Notes under the pieces: generated by a model
Databases searched by the model: none
The model's input: only the letters and a program-made list of their open reading frames with translations
What the model was told of the DNA's origin: nothing
In this document: positions 25,124 to 35,255 of the stretch, in pieces
Layout: the number at the start of each line of letters is the position of its first letter
Position numbering within the stretch: position 1 is the first letter of the stretch
NCBI GenBank assembly: GCA_021773175.1
Contig: JAJFKO010000011.1
Span: forward strand, 1-64,000
Reading direction: 5' to 3'
Source: Gammaproteobacteria bacterium
GTDB taxonomy: Bacteria > Pseudomonadota > Gammaproteobacteria > JAJFKO01
DNA length: 64,000 nucleotides
Position numbers and translations under genes: made by a program

Positions 25124-25708
25124 CTAGCTATTAGCTTTGGTATTTTGATATAAAAAGACTTTTACAACTTTCTCCACACCGGATACGCCACGAGCAACAT
25201 TGGATGCTAGTGTTGCTTGTTCACGATTGACAATACCCATTAAATAGACGACTGAATCTTCAGTAACAACTTTAATTTGACCTGACTCCAAACCGGATTT
25301 AGTGATCATAAGTGTTTTAATTTTTGCTGTGATCCAGGCATCATTGGTACGCGTAAGCATAGTGGTTGGTGGACTGATCGTAACTTCATTAACAACACGT
25401 TTAACAAGTTTATTATCTCTTGCCATACGACCTGCGGCTATGCGAGCTTTCTCCGAAGGCGCTTGACCAACAAGTAGAGCGAGATGATGAAAAACAGCAA
25501 TGTTCATATGTGAGTTGATTTCAGTAAGTCGTGTATCGGCAATTTTATCCTGAATTTCATATTTGGCGACATTGTCATCTTTTATTGTATTAAAGGTACG
25601 GTGGTCATAAACAACGCCTGCAGCAACAGCAGAGCCAACTGCAACACCATTACAACCTTGTAGCAAAAGAGGAACGAATAGGACAAGAACAAATAATAAT
25701 TTTTTCAT
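25124..25708 (-). CDS. dolP: DolP (YraP)-like BON-domain lipoprotein
   Basis: 194 residues: signal peptide, lipobox LQGC at residues 16-19, then two BON domains with NDAWITAKIKTLM and DSVVYLMGIVNREQA. DolP keeps the outer membrane intact. The order yraN-diaA-dolP, divergent from rsmI, is the same as in E. coli except that lpoA is missing. It starts 2 bases after the diaA stop. Confidence 0.85.
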   Translation of the reverse strand: MKKLLFVLVLFVPLLLQGCNGVAVGSAVAAGVVYDHRTFNTIKDDNVAKYEIQDKIADTRLTEINSHMNIAVFHHLALLVGQAPSEKARIAAGRMARDNKLVKRVVNEVTISPPTTMLTRTNDAWITAKIKTLMITKSGLESGQIKVVTEDSVVYLMGIVNREQATLASNVARGVSGVEKVVKVFLYQNTKANS

Positions 25709-25710
25709 AG

Positions 25711-26352
<642 letters not shown>

Positions 26353-26389
26353 TTACCAGTGAAAAGTATCCCGACTGTTTATAAATTCA

Positions 26390-26818
26390 TCAGTCGTTAA
26401 AAGCATTCTTATGCCATTTAAGCTCCTGCTGTTGTTGACCGTGTAGCGTCACAATGTCATAGCGATAACAAAGTTTGTCAAATAATACTTGCTGACCTAA
26501 ATAATGCTTCGCTGTTGCAATGATTTTCCTTTGTTTATGTGCATTCACGCTATTGACGGCGTCACCATAATAACGATTTTTACGATAGCGAACTTCAACA
26601 AAAACTAAACATTGTTCATCTCGCATGATCAAGTCAATTTCACCATAGTGGCACCTATAATTTTTAATGATTAATTGTAAGCCATGCCGACATAGATAAT
26701 GGCAGGCTAAATATTCTGCATGGTAACCGGCTTGCAAATGTGGCGCTAATTTATGTAATTGTCGCTTGCTGCGCCAAAACATTAATGTTTTAATTTTGTT
26801 TTGTAATTTTATGAGCAT
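26390..26818 (-). CDS. yraN: YraN/UPF0102 nuclease-like protein
   Basis: 142 residues with the restriction-endonuclease-like core: GYHAEYLACHYL, NYRCHYGEIDLIMRD and VFVEVRYRK (the E-ID-EVR metal motif). Function is not settled; a role in DNA processing is suspected. It starts 8 bases from the divergent rsmI start, the conserved arrangement in gammaproteobacteria. The N-terminal ~20 residues are longer than usual and very basic. Confidence 0.88.
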   Translation of the reverse strand: MLIKLQNKIKTLMFWRSKRQLHKLAPHLQAGYHAEYLACHYLCRHGLQLIIKNYRCHYGEIDLIMRDEQCLVFVEVRYRKNRYYGDAVNSVNAHKQRKIIATAKHYLGQQVLFDKLCYRYDIVTLHGQQQQELKWHKNAFND

Positions 26819-26826
26819 AGTTGATT

Positions 26827-27690
26827 ATGAGTACGCGATATACTGTTGAGCCAGGAAGTTGTTATATTGTCGCAACACCGATTGGCAACCTTGGTGATAT
26901 GACGGCACGAGCCGTAAGTGTTCTACAACAAGTTGATAGCATTGTTGCCGAAGACACGCGACATAGCAAGAAGCTCTTACAATATTTACAAATTAATAAA
27001 CCGCTTATTTCGATGCATGAGCATAATGAAGCAATGCGTATCGACTATTTATGTGAATTATTGCAACAAGGAAAATCATTAGCATTAATTTCTGATGCTG
27101 GAACGCCTTTGATTAGTGACCCGGGTTATCAATTTGTTACGGCGTTACGTCAGCAAAATTTTCCTGTGATTCCTATTCCTGGTGCTTGCGCATTAATTAC
27201 CGCACTATCAGCAGCAGGACTAGCGACAGACCGTTTTATTTTTGAAGGATTCTTGGCTGCAAAAACTGAAAAGCGCCGCAAACATTTAATGGCATTACAG
27301 AATGAAACGCGAACTGTTATTTTCTATGAGTCACCGCATCGTATTATTGATAGTTTGCAAACGATGCAAGATGTCTTTGCTGATACTCGACAAATTGTTT
27401 TAGCGCATGAATTAACAAAACTCTATGAATCCTTTACCTGTGGAACGGCTGTGGAATTGCTGGCATGGCTTGAAGAAGATAAAAGGCGAGCACAAGGAGA
27501 ATTTATCATTTTGATTGGAGGTGCTAAGGCAGCGGCAGAAGAAGAGCAAGATTTTGAGAAAATACTGTCTGTCCTATTAAAAGAACTACCTCTGAAGCAA
27601 GCTGTACAGTTAACCTGTGATATTACCGGATTGCGACGTAATAAGATTTATGAGTATGCTTTACAGCAGAAGGTAAATTCAACTCGTTAA
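26827..27690 (+). CDS. rsmI: 16S rRNA (cytidine-1402-2'-O)-methyltransferase RsmI
   Basis: 287 residues of the tetrapyrrole-methylase fold. Motifs: YIVATPIGNLGDMT, AEDTRHSKKLL, SDAGTPLISDPG, and FYESPHRI. It methylates the ribose of C1402 in 16S rRNA, and acts in the cytosol. It is divergent from yraN. I take ATG 26,827; a TTG two codons upstream is possible. No clear ribosome site is visible. Confidence 0.93.
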   Translation: MSTRYTVEPGSCYIVATPIGNLGDMTARAVSVLQQVDSIVAEDTRHSKKLLQYLQINKPLISMHEHNEAMRIDYLCELLQQGKSLALISDAGTPLISDPGYQFVTALRQQNFPVIPIPGACALITALSAAGLATDRFIFEGFLAAKTEKRRKHLMALQNETRTVIFYESPHRIIDSLQTMQDVFADTRQIVLAHELTKLYESFTCGTAVELLAWLEEDKRRAQGEFIILIGGAKAAAEEEQDFEKILSVLLKELPLKQAVQLTCDITGLRRNKIYEYALQQKVNSTR

Positions 27691-27811
27691 TGCAATACGC
27701 CACATTTTAATAATTAGCCATAATTGTCCTTTTTCGAGGGAGAATTTCCAGAACTCTACATAGGCTACCTTATCGCTACTTTTTAAAAATCTTATCGAAC
27801 AAGTTGATTCA

Positions 27812-29287
27812 TCAGGCAGCACCAGGACCAGCACCAGCACCAGGACCATTTGAGTCCTCATTATAATCAAGCTGAACAGTTTTGTCTTCAGTAGATCTAA
27901 CGACAAGCTCTGATCCGTCAGTGAAACCAAAAGTCATGGAGAAAGGTTCTGGTTGTGCCATACCTGCAGCTATTAATGCAGGTAGTAAGTGTTCATAATC
28001 ATCAGGTGCTTCTAATTTTATTTCTTTTCGTATGTCTTCTTTTATTGCAAGAGGGATTTCTGATTTCCCGAAAGCGTCTTGAGCTTTTGCTGTTGTAATT
28101 GATGCTGCTATTTGACTAATAGTCGTACCTGCTTCCTCAGGAAGATGAAAGCCAGTAACTCCACGTTGAGCGTCGTTATGACGTTCACTAGAAATATAGT
28201 ATGGTGCAGCAAGTAACGGCGATGGTTCCTCTGCTGACAATCTGTCAATGATAATAGCAATACCATCATACCAACCTATATGAGCGCATAGCTGCAAAAT
28301 AGTGAAATATGAGCATTTATCTAGTCGAAAGCTGGGGCGCAAGTAATAGTTAGGCTCTTCCTCTATGTTGCGCAATACATCTAATGACGCTACGTCAATA
28401 ACAGCAGCCATTTCTCTTTTTGGAGAGTAAGGTTTACTACCAACGCTGTCAAAAAACATATCCTCTGTACTATCCAGCTTTTGTGATAAAAGTGCGCTAG
28501 CGTCTGGATTGCAAGCGTAATAAAACATCAAACTGTCATTGTCGCTTACTGCCTCATCAAGAAATTGAACCAATGACGTGGCATCACGACGTATAATAGC
28601 TTGGAATAGTTCTTCGGCATCTTCAACATCAGGAATCTCAGGTCTGTTAACTAACTGAGTAGGCACAGGTAAGTCAACATCCTTGCCCAACAAGCAACAT
28701 GCTCTGGCATACTCGAAAGATCTATCAACATTTTCGCCTGTCTTTGCACTTGTTTCAAAATACTTAAGGCTATGTTTATCCGCAAATCCTTGAGCTTCAG
28801 CAGTGGAAACCGCTCTAGTCTCACCGGCTTCGATAAGATCAAGCTTTGTTCCTATCAAAATCACTTTTATTCCACGTCGTGCTCTCTCTCGAATTTCACC
28901 TAAATACAGTTTAGCCTGTATATATGACACGTGACTAGTCAGGTCAAAAAATAAAAATACTGTATGAAAAGGTTGATACGCTCTTGGATTATACCAAGTC
29001 CTATAATTGCTCTCGTCAAAAATGTCTGCAAAAATATATGTACTATTCCTACCATCACCAACTTCATAAAGGCATTCATACTCCACATTTACTGGCCTGA
29101 CACCCATTAGCATATAAGTATTCTCAACACCATAAGTATCATCAACCAGCCTATTCATCCATGCCGTCTTTCCGATTTCTGAGCTACCCATTAAGAGATA
29201 TAGGTACGGTGGAGCACCCGAACGTTCTCGGCTATGTAATTTTGCACTATAGTCGCTTGCTGCTGCTCTTTCATTGGCTCTTTTCAT
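27812..29287 (-). CDS. Ras/Rab-like small GTPase-domain protein, candidate effector
   Basis: 491 residues. Residues 30-195 form a eukaryote-type small GTPase: P-loop GSSEIGKT (34-41), GTKLD (146-150, NKxD position) and ETSAK (178-182), the last very typical of Rab/Ras. The switch II motif DTAGQE is replaced by ADIFDES (87-93), so the catalytic glutamine is lost and hydrolysis is probably slow. The remaining 300 residues are not recognised; the end is a Gly-Ala-Pro run coded by a short tandem repeat. GGAGGT sets the start at 29,287; the frame extends to 29,335 without support. A Rab-like fold in a gammaproteobacterium with ankyrin proteins suggests a host-directed effector; unproven. Confidence 0.8.
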   Translation of the reverse strand: MKRANERAAASDYSAKLHSRERSGAPPYLYLLMGSSEIGKTAWMNRLVDDTYGVENTYMLMGVRPVNVEYECLYEVGDGRNSTYIFADIFDESNYRTWYNPRAYQPFHTVFLFFDLTSHVSYIQAKLYLGEIRERARRGIKVILIGTKLDLIEAGETRAVSTAEAQGFADKHSLKYFETSAKTGENVDRSFEYARACCLLGKDVDLPVPTQLVNRPEIPDVEDAEELFQAIIRRDATSLVQFLDEAVSDNDSLMFYYACNPDASALLSQKLDSTEDMFFDSVGSKPYSPKREMAAVIDVASLDVLRNIEEEPNYYLRPSFRLDKCSYFTILQLCAHIGWYDGIAIIIDRLSAEEPSPLLAAPYYISSERHNDAQRGVTGFHLPEEAGTTISQIAASITTAKAQDAFGKSEIPLAIKEDIRKEIKLEAPDDYEHLLPALIAAGMAQPEPFSMTFGFTDGSELVVRSTEDKTVQLDYNEDSNGPGAGAGPGAA

Positions 29288-29569
29288 CTGAATATACCTC
29301 CATTTAACAAATAATGTGAATTTTGATGGCCGCACGGAATGCTTGAAATTTTGCCATCATAACATGACGTCCACATGTTTCAAGATTTGTTGCGGTAAAC
29401 GACAATTTTTGGCTAATGTCATGAACGCAGCAAGTTCAATTATTTAATAAACGTTGCATCTGAATTTTGAATTCACATAAGTCCTAAATATAAAGAAGAT
29501 ATAGGGTTTTGCGGAAGTCCGATAAATGTTCTAATCTTAACCAACAAGAATAGAATTAGGTGCCTAATA

Positions 29570-31153
29570 ATGTCAGAAAAGGACTTCGTGGCAACGTTAC
29601 AACAAGGCTATGAGAGAGCTGGACCAGCGATTATGATTGGAAAAGCACTTTATCAACAACAACTTACATCTGAAGTTGCGGTTTCGATACCACTTTCCAC
29701 TTTGAATCGACATGGTCTGATAGCTGGAGCAACAGGTACCGGTAAAACTAAAACAATTCAATTGCTTGCCGAACTACTCTCAGCAGAAGGTGTTCCCACC
29801 CTATTGATGGATTTAAAAGGAGATTTATCTGGATTAGCCGCTGCAGGAGAGAGTAATGCTGAATTAGTATTGCGTCAGCAACAATTAGGCGGACATTATG
29901 AGCCTCGTGCTTTTCCTGTCGAATTATTGACACTTTCAAATGAGCTTGGTGTTCGATTGCGGGCAACAGTCACTGAATTTGGACCGGGTTTATTTGCCAA
30001 AATGCTAGGTCTGAATGATTCTCAAACGAGTCTATTAGTCATTATTTTTAAATATGCAGAAGATAATGATTTACCGATACTCGATCTCGATGATGCGCGA
30101 CGTATGTTGCAATATGCTCAACAACAAGGACGAGAAGCCATTGAAGCTGAGTATGGTGCTATTTCATCACGTTCTGCTGCAACAATATTACGTAAGCTAG
30201 TTGAGTTACAAAGCCAGGGGGCAGAACAATTTTTTGGTGAACCTTCCTTTAATGTGGCAGATTTAATGGGTAAATCTGTAGAAGGCTATGCCCCTATCAA
30301 TATTTTGCGATTAACCGATATCCAGACTCGGGCAAAATTATTTTCAAGTTTCATGTTAAGTTTACTTGCTGAAATTTATCAAACTTTTCCTGAAATTGGT
30401 GATGTCAAAAAACCAAAACTCATGATTTTTATTGATGAAGCGCATTTACTTTTCGATCAGGCGACCGATGCATTGCTTGACCAAATAGACATGATCATCA
30501 AACTTATTCGCTCAAAAGGTGTTGGTATAATATTTTGTACACAAACGCCACGCGATATTCCTGACTCGGTTTTAAGTCAACTAGGTTTGAAAATTCAACA
30601 TGCACTTAGAGCATTTACAGCCAAAGATCGCAAAGCGATTAAGCTAATTGCTGAAAACTTTCCAATCAGCGAATTCTATAATATTTCCGAATTAATTACG
30701 TCTCTCGGTATTGGGGAGGCCGCAGTGACCGTATTGAATGAACAAGGACAAGTTACGCCATTGGCCGCGACACGATTGTATGCGCCGAGTTCTCGTATGG
30801 GGTCACTAAGTTTAGCGGAAATTTCACAACTCGTTACTAGGTCAGCACTAGTCGATAAGTATGACAAATCCATCGAGAAAGATAGTGCCAGTGAGATTTT
30901 ACAAAAGCGTTTAGCTGAAATTAAAGCTGAAACAGAGGAGACAAATTCACAATCAGATCAAAAGGTAAAAACAAAAACACGAAAGAACAAACCTTTTTCG
31001 AGTCAAGATACAATGGACGTATTAGAAAAGCTTTCTAAAAATCGTACTGTAAGAGCACTGGCTGCTGGAGTCTTTGCGGCACTGGTGCAATTTGTTTTAA
31101 AACTATTAGGCCAAGGAGATAAAAAGATTAGTAAATCATCTACGAAATTCTAA
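29570..31153 (+). CDS. DUF853 HerA/FtsK-like ATPase (YjgR family)
   Basis: 527 residues. Walker A GATGTGKT at 53-60, LLMDLKGDLSG, and Walker B LMIFIDEAHLLF (about 283-294). This is the YjgR family of HerA-like P-loop ATPases, whose role is unknown though DNA or membrane processing is suspected. It ends with a charged segment and a hydrophobic stretch (AAGVFAALVQFVLKLL), slightly longer than the 500-residue E. coli protein. A helix-hairpin-helix gene follows after 24 bases. Confidence 0.88.
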   Translation: MSEKDFVATLQQGYERAGPAIMIGKALYQQQLTSEVAVSIPLSTLNRHGLIAGATGTGKTKTIQLLAELLSAEGVPTLLMDLKGDLSGLAAAGESNAELVLRQQQLGGHYEPRAFPVELLTLSNELGVRLRATVTEFGPGLFAKMLGLNDSQTSLLVIIFKYAEDNDLPILDLDDARRMLQYAQQQGREAIEAEYGAISSRSAATILRKLVELQSQGAEQFFGEPSFNVADLMGKSVEGYAPINILRLTDIQTRAKLFSSFMLSLLAEIYQTFPEIGDVKKPKLMIFIDEAHLLFDQATDALLDQIDMIIKLIRSKGVGIIFCTQTPRDIPDSVLSQLGLKIQHALRAFTAKDRKAIKLIAENFPISEFYNISELITSLGIGEAAVTVLNEQGQVTPLAATRLYAPSSRMGSLSLAEISQLVTRSALVDKYDKSIEKDSASEILQKRLAEIKAETEETNSQSDQKVKTKTRKNKPFSSQDTMDVLEKLSKNRTVRALAAGVFAALVQFVLKLLGQGDKKISKSSTKF

Positions 31154-31177
31154 GATTAATGATAGGAGAACTATGTT

Positions 31178-31582
31178 ATGACAACATTACGTAAAATTGA
31201 AGGTATCGGCGACTTGTATGCTAGGAAGTTATGGAGTGCAGGTCTACATACTCAAGAAGAGCTTTTACGACATTGCGGTGAGCGTAGAGGGAGAAAGTTG
31301 ATAGCTGATCGCAGCGGTATTAGCGAAGGTTTACTACTTGACTGGGTAAATAGAGCTGATTTAGAACGCATTCATGGTGTCGGTGAAGAATATTCAGATT
31401 TATTGGAACACTGTGGTGTGGATACTGTGCCAGAATTAGCTTTACGTAATCCAGAACAATTGTATCTAAGAATGACAGAGACGAATGAAAAACGTCATTT
31501 TGTAAGGCGATTACCAACGCTTGAAGATACAAAACATTGGATTAATGAAGCAAAAACTTTACCTAAGCAAGTATACCACTGA
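31178..31582 (+). CDS. DUF4332 helix-hairpin-helix protein
   Basis: 134 residues with two HhH units: IEGIGDLYARKLWSAGL and IHGVGEEYSDLLEHCGVDT. This is the DUF4332 pattern, seen in small putative nucleic-acid-binding proteins. AGGAG lies 9 bases before ATG 31,178; an earlier ATG at 31,173 stops at once. It follows the DUF853 ATPase closely and may share its transcript. A second HhH protein lies at the left window edge. Confidence 0.75.
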   Translation: MTTLRKIEGIGDLYARKLWSAGLHTQEELLRHCGERRGRKLIADRSGISEGLLLDWVNRADLERIHGVGEEYSDLLEHCGVDTVPELALRNPEQLYLRMTETNEKRHFVRRLPTLEDTKHWINEAKTLPKQVYH

Positions 31583-31599
31583 GTTGTGACTGCATATGC

Positions 31600-31614
31600 T
31601 TAGCGTAAGTCCTG
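31600..31614 (+). repeat. Solitary MITE-like terminal sequence
   Basis: TTAGCGTAAGTCCTG, matching the right-hand arm of the elements at 32,501 and 35,256. No matching left arm is found close by. Confidence 0.45.
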
Positions 31615-31620
31615 GAATTA

Positions 31621-31655
31621 TTTGAGTACGGTAGATAAATTCTATCGTACTCAAA
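31621..31655 (+). terminator. Hairpin terminator after the DUF4332 gene
   Basis: A 15-bp stem (TTTGAGTACGGTAGA with TCTATCGTACTCAAA, one G-U pair) and 5-base loop, 39 bases after the stop codon. The T-run after it is poor, so it may be a repeat-derived hairpin as well. Confidence 0.55.
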
Positions 31656-31742
31656 TTACCAAGATTCTTTCAACTGTGGTTTCTAGGTTTAAGTATTTTT
31701 GGTATAATTCAGCCAATTTATTGCTAGCTATAGGAAGATGCG

Positions 31743-32501
31743 ATGCTGCAATGGCCGCCTCCATTCACCATTAAACAAAGTGCACGAGCAAAACATTTAC
31801 AGTTACAGATATCGGAGCGTAAAGGCTTAGAAGTGATTGTGCCGCGGCGTTATCGACATACAGATATTGAAGCACTACTTAATTCGAAGCGTACCTGGAT
31901 TGAAAAACATGCTGCTATTATCCATGATGCAAATGTACCTGTTGAAATCGCGCTTCCAAAAGAGATTTCTTTGCGTGGGCTCGAGGAAGTCTGGCAAGTG
32001 CGTTATGAACCATGTGTATTACGCGGCCGCGGCAAACCGGTGAAATTATTATTGCGCCCGCAACAACAAATTAGTATATATGGTTATGTCGATAATAAAG
32101 ATGCTTGCCAAAAATTATTATTACAATGGTTAGCGAGTATGGCGGAACGTTATCTTATTCCTTGGTTAGATAGATTAAGCGAGCAAACTGAACTTGGCTA
32201 TAAAGATGTGATCATTCGGGGGCAGCGCACGCGCTGGGGTAGCTGTTCCAGTGAGAAAGTGATTAATCTAAATTATAAATTGTTATTTTTACCGCCAGAG
32301 CATGTTGTTAATACCTTGCTACATGAACTATGTCATACCGTCTACATGAATCATTCTGCTCAATTTTGGCAATTGCTTGCGCGCTTTGATGCGAACTGGC
32401 AATATTTTAGGAATAATCGCAAAGATCTCTCTACTTATGTTCCAGCTTGGGTGGAAGCGGATGAGATTACTGCTGAGCACTTGCCGCAAGCCATAATATA
32501 A
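31743..32501 (+). CDS. YgjP/DUF45 metallopeptidase-like protein
   Basis: 252 residues. The zinc motif HELCH with a downstream histidine (LLHELCHTVYMNHSAQFW, near 195) and RGQRTRWGSCSS mark the YgjP-like M48/SprT-related family. These are probably metal hydrolases; the physiological substrate is uncertain. No signal peptide. Its stop codon touches the first base of the MITE-like element. AGGAAG precedes the ATG. Confidence 0.85.
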   Translation: MLQWPPPFTIKQSARAKHLQLQISERKGLEVIVPRRYRHTDIEALLNSKRTWIEKHAAIIHDANVPVEIALPKEISLRGLEEVWQVRYEPCVLRGRGKPVKLLLRPQQQISIYGYVDNKDACQKLLLQWLASMAERYLIPWLDRLSEQTELGYKDVIIRGQRTRWGSCSSEKVINLNYKLLFLPPEHVVNTLLHELCHTVYMNHSAQFWQLLARFDANWQYFRNNRKDLSTYVPAWVEADEITAEHLPQAII

Positions 32502-32629
32502 TCAGGACTTACGCTAAACACTAATCTCTTTGTTGATTATGTTGTCAAAAAACCTCACGTATTGCGTATACTATCGGCTATTTTGACAACATAATCGCCT
32601 CGACCTTAGTGTTTAGCGTAAGCCCTGAT
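32501..32629. repeat. MITE-like palindromic element A (~129 bp)
   Basis: Terminal inverted repeats of 24 bp (32,501-32,524 and 32,606-32,629) differ at one base; an inner perfect 16-bp inverted repeat GATTATGTTGTCAAAA is at 32,535-32,550 and 32,581-32,596. The centre (CCTCACGTATTGCGTATACT...) matches, inverted, the centre of the element at 35,256. No open frame. It has the form of a non-autonomous mobile element; no transposase is present in the window. Confidence 0.8.
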
Positions 32630-32630
32630 A

Positions 32631-32673
32631 ATCCTAGATTCCGAGTAGATGGCAACTGCGGCATCTAGGGTAA
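32631..32673. repeat. CCTAGAT palindromic repeat, copy 1
   Basis: ATCCTAGATTCCG (32,631-32,643) pairs with CGGCATCTAGGG (32,659-32,670). The middle, GTAGATGGCAACTGCGG, recurs at 34,101 and, inverted, at 57,490. Confidence 0.6.
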
Positions 32674-32826
32674 TGCCTTATCTTACTGAAATTATTTGGT
32701 AAATATTATTCCAAATAATATGTCGTTGTTGTTGTTAAATCGACAAATCAGTATTGCCTGCTAAACTTTATATGATATACCACTCGTATTTTGAATATGT
32801 ATATGTAAGCAAAGGGGATATTTTAT

Positions 32827-34068
32827 ATGTTTGCAGATAAACATGAATCCGAGACGACAAGAGGAGAGCTAAGTATTGGTGAGGCTTTATTGTATGGTGC
32901 GAATAATCTAACACAAGTTTTATTACAAAGTTTACAACCTCATACTCTTTTTCTCGCGCCAGTTTCTCAAGCAAAAACGACACTCCAAGCTGCAGTTGTG
33001 CAATATCAACAAAGAATAGAAGCAGAAAAAGCAAGTCTAAAATTATTCTATTTACAATACCTTCTCGAGTTGTTTGACTTGTACGAGCTAAAAGAAGGGC
33101 GTCCACGCATGATCCCAGAAAACAAAAAACCACACTTTGCTGAAGATTACAAAGAACAAATGCGACATCTCATTATGGTTGAACTAGGTAAATTAGAAGA
33201 AGCGTTACAAGAAATTAGCAGTGAAATAACGATTCATGTGCAGCAATTGCAAGCACAACAAAGCGTTGCCCAAAAAGAATTTAATCAACAAGTTAATAGT
33301 ATTACACATAATTTTATGCAGAATATATTGCGCGGCATGTTAGCCAAGAAGAAACAAGCTAGAGCCGCTAGCCCTCAGCCTACAGTGCAACAACCGTCAG
33401 GTTCCGCTCAACCAGCAACGGTGACAACAAGTGCCATCCCTACAAGCTCCATGCAAGCAACTAATGTGGATACAGATGATAAGATTGAGGCGTGGCTTGA
33501 AGCAATGGACTTTAATAGTATGCATCAAAGCGCATTAAGCTCATCAAAACCTAACTTTTTAAGTATGTGTCATGAAAACTCAGCATTGGCTGAAGAATGT
33601 GAGATTTATTGTAGTGAATTAGGCTTAATTGCAATGCCTGATGATACGGCTGACATCAGAGCTGCTCAAAGTTATACTCAAAGACTCATGGTGCAAATGT
33701 TATATACTTTATTTGATCAGAATCCCTTTGGCTTGGAGCAAGATTCTACTGCATTCATGCAAGTTGTGCGTGACTCAGGTCAGGGTATGATTTTTGTAAG
33801 CGATATGAATTATGCGATTGATAGTCATCGACAATGCCAAATGCAACTCTTATCAGATTTTAATATGGCAACTCAGCCTTTGTTTTCACGCTCTATAGAG
33901 GTTTATGACTGTTATAATGGGCAAGCAGAAGATGCATTAGCAAAATTTAATATAACATCAAAAGTTAGAAGGCCAATAGCGGGAAATTGCTTATTACCAA
34001 GTGAATTACATAGTCTTGGTGTTGATGTCCATAGACAGAGACCCGTCGGGGTATTGCATGATCTATAA
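32827..34068 (+). CDS. Unknown coiled-coil protein, candidate effector
   Basis: 413 residues, not recognised. Residues 40-190 are helical and rich in Glu, Gln and Lys, probably coiled coil. Residues about 180-225 are a Ser/Thr/Pro/Gln linker. The remainder looks globular (WLEAMDF, CHENSALAEECEIY, QNPFGLEQD). There is no signal peptide, membrane segment or catalytic motif. AGGGG lies 9 bases before the ATG. Flanked on both sides by CCTAGAT-type repeats, it has no functional neighbour. Size, composition and genome context fit a secreted effector, but this is a guess. Confidence 0.6.
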   Translation: MFADKHESETTRGELSIGEALLYGANNLTQVLLQSLQPHTLFLAPVSQAKTTLQAAVVQYQQRIEAEKASLKLFYLQYLLELFDLYELKEGRPRMIPENKKPHFAEDYKEQMRHLIMVELGKLEEALQEISSEITIHVQQLQAQQSVAQKEFNQQVNSITHNFMQNILRGMLAKKKQARAASPQPTVQQPSGSAQPATVTTSAIPTSSMQATNVDTDDKIEAWLEAMDFNSMHQSALSSSKPNFLSMCHENSALAEECEIYCSELGLIAMPDDTADIRAAQSYTQRLMVQMLYTLFDQNPFGLEQDSTAFMQVVRDSGQGMIFVSDMNYAIDSHRQCQMQLLSDFNMATQPLFSRSIEVYDCYNGQAEDALAKFNITSKVRRPIAGNCLLPSELHSLGVDVHRQRPVGVLHDL

Positions 34069-34087
34069 TTTTCACCTGCAATGATTA

Positions 34088-34134
34088 TTTTAGATTTCAC
34101 AGTAGATGCTAACTGCGGAAAGCCGGGTAAATTA
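34088..34134. repeat. CCTAGAT palindromic repeat, copy 2 (degenerate)
   Basis: TTTTAGATTTCACAGTAGAT, then GCTAACTGCGG, aligned with copy 1 over about 18 bases of the middle segment. The right arm is diverged. Confidence 0.45.
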
Positions 34135-34135
34135 A

Positions 34136-35230
34136 TCAAACACTACGAATATGTGCGCTGCAAAGTTCAATCGCTTTTTTCAACTTGTCATTATTACTCG
34201 GTACAATGGTGACATGGCCAAGTTTACGGTTTTGGCGGGCATGTTTGCCATAAGTATAATAATGCGCACCTTGAATATCTAAAATCTCTTCGCGTTTAGC
34301 AAGGTTACTGATCATATTAACCATTGCACACGGAGCGACAAGATCAGTTAAGCCTAATGGAAAATTAAATAAAGCGCGGATATGATTTTCAAACTGACTG
34401 GTATAGGCGCCTTCGATAGTCCAATGTCCAGAGTTATGTACTCGCGGTGCAATTTCATTGGCGATAAGACCTTTACTAGTCACAAAAAACTCGATAGCAA
34501 TAGTACCGACATAATCAAGGTGTTCCATAATCTGTTGAGCATATTTCTCAGCAGTTTTTTGCAGGTCTTTTTTAGCTACAGGTATAGTGGTATAACGCAG
34601 AATACCTTCCGAGTGACAATTTTCACAAAGAGGGTAGAATTTACAAACTCCATTCTGATCACGTACCGCAATAATCGAGACTTCAGTATTAAATTTAACA
34701 AAGCCTTCTAAAATAAGTTTAGATTCTTTGCCTCCAAGCTCAGCCCAGGCTAAAGTGATGTCTTTATTGTTCCGAAGTAAGTATTGACCTTTACCATCAT
34801 AGCCAAAACGTCGTGTTTTTAGAATTGCCGGATAGCCATGTTCTTTAACAGCCGCATTTAACTCTTCTTCACTTGTCACATTCGACGTCGGGGCTGCTGG
34901 GATGTTTAATTTGCTGAACAATTGTTTTTCTAGTAAACGATCCTGTGTGATTCTAAGTGCTTTAATCGAAGGATATACTGGAGTGATCGGTTCTATCAGT
35001 TGTAAAATATTGGCATCAATATTTTCATTCTCATAGGTGACGACATCTACCGCTTCGGCAAAATATTGCAATGCTTCGGCATCATTGGGTGCGCATTGAA
35101 ATAATTGAGCGACAGGAGCTGCAGGTACCTCCGGATCTTGTGCCAAGCATAAAACTTCAATGCCAAGCGGATTAGCTGCTAATGCGAGCATTTGTGCTAA
35201 TTGTCCGGCGCCAATGATACCTAAAATCAT
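34136..35230 (-). CDS. purK: N5-carboxyaminoimidazole ribonucleotide synthase PurK
   Basis: 364-residue ATP-grasp enzyme. LGIIGAGQLAQMLALAA at the N-terminus, RRFGYDGKGQ for ATP, EGFVKFNTEVSIIAVR, and NEIAPRVHNSGHWTIE with the metal and substrate ligands. It carboxylates AIR using ATP and bicarbonate; PurE then moves the carboxylate. It is last of the minus-strand purine genes, separated from purE by a MITE-like element. AAAGGA precedes the ATG. Confidence 0.95.
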   Translation of the reverse strand: MILGIIGAGQLAQMLALAANPLGIEVLCLAQDPEVPAAPVAQLFQCAPNDAEALQYFAEAVDVVTYENENIDANILQLIEPITPVYPSIKALRITQDRLLEKQLFSKLNIPAAPTSNVTSEEELNAAVKEHGYPAILKTRRFGYDGKGQYLLRNNKDITLAWAELGGKESKLILEGFVKFNTEVSIIAVRDQNGVCKFYPLCENCHSEGILRYTTIPVAKKDLQKTAEKYAQQIMEHLDYVGTIAIEFFVTSKGLIANEIAPRVHNSGHWTIEGAYTSQFENHIRALFNFPLGLTDLVAPCAMVNMISNLAKREEILDIQGAHYYTYGKHARQNRKLGHVTIVPSNNDKLKKAIELCSAHIRSV

Positions 35231-35255
35231 AATTTTTCCTTTCTTACTGAATACC

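Noticed and set aside
27815-27850. Short tandem repeat, considered as CRISPR or satellite
   Set aside because: It codes the Gly/Ala/Pro tail of the GTPase protein; units are only about 6 bases with no spacers.
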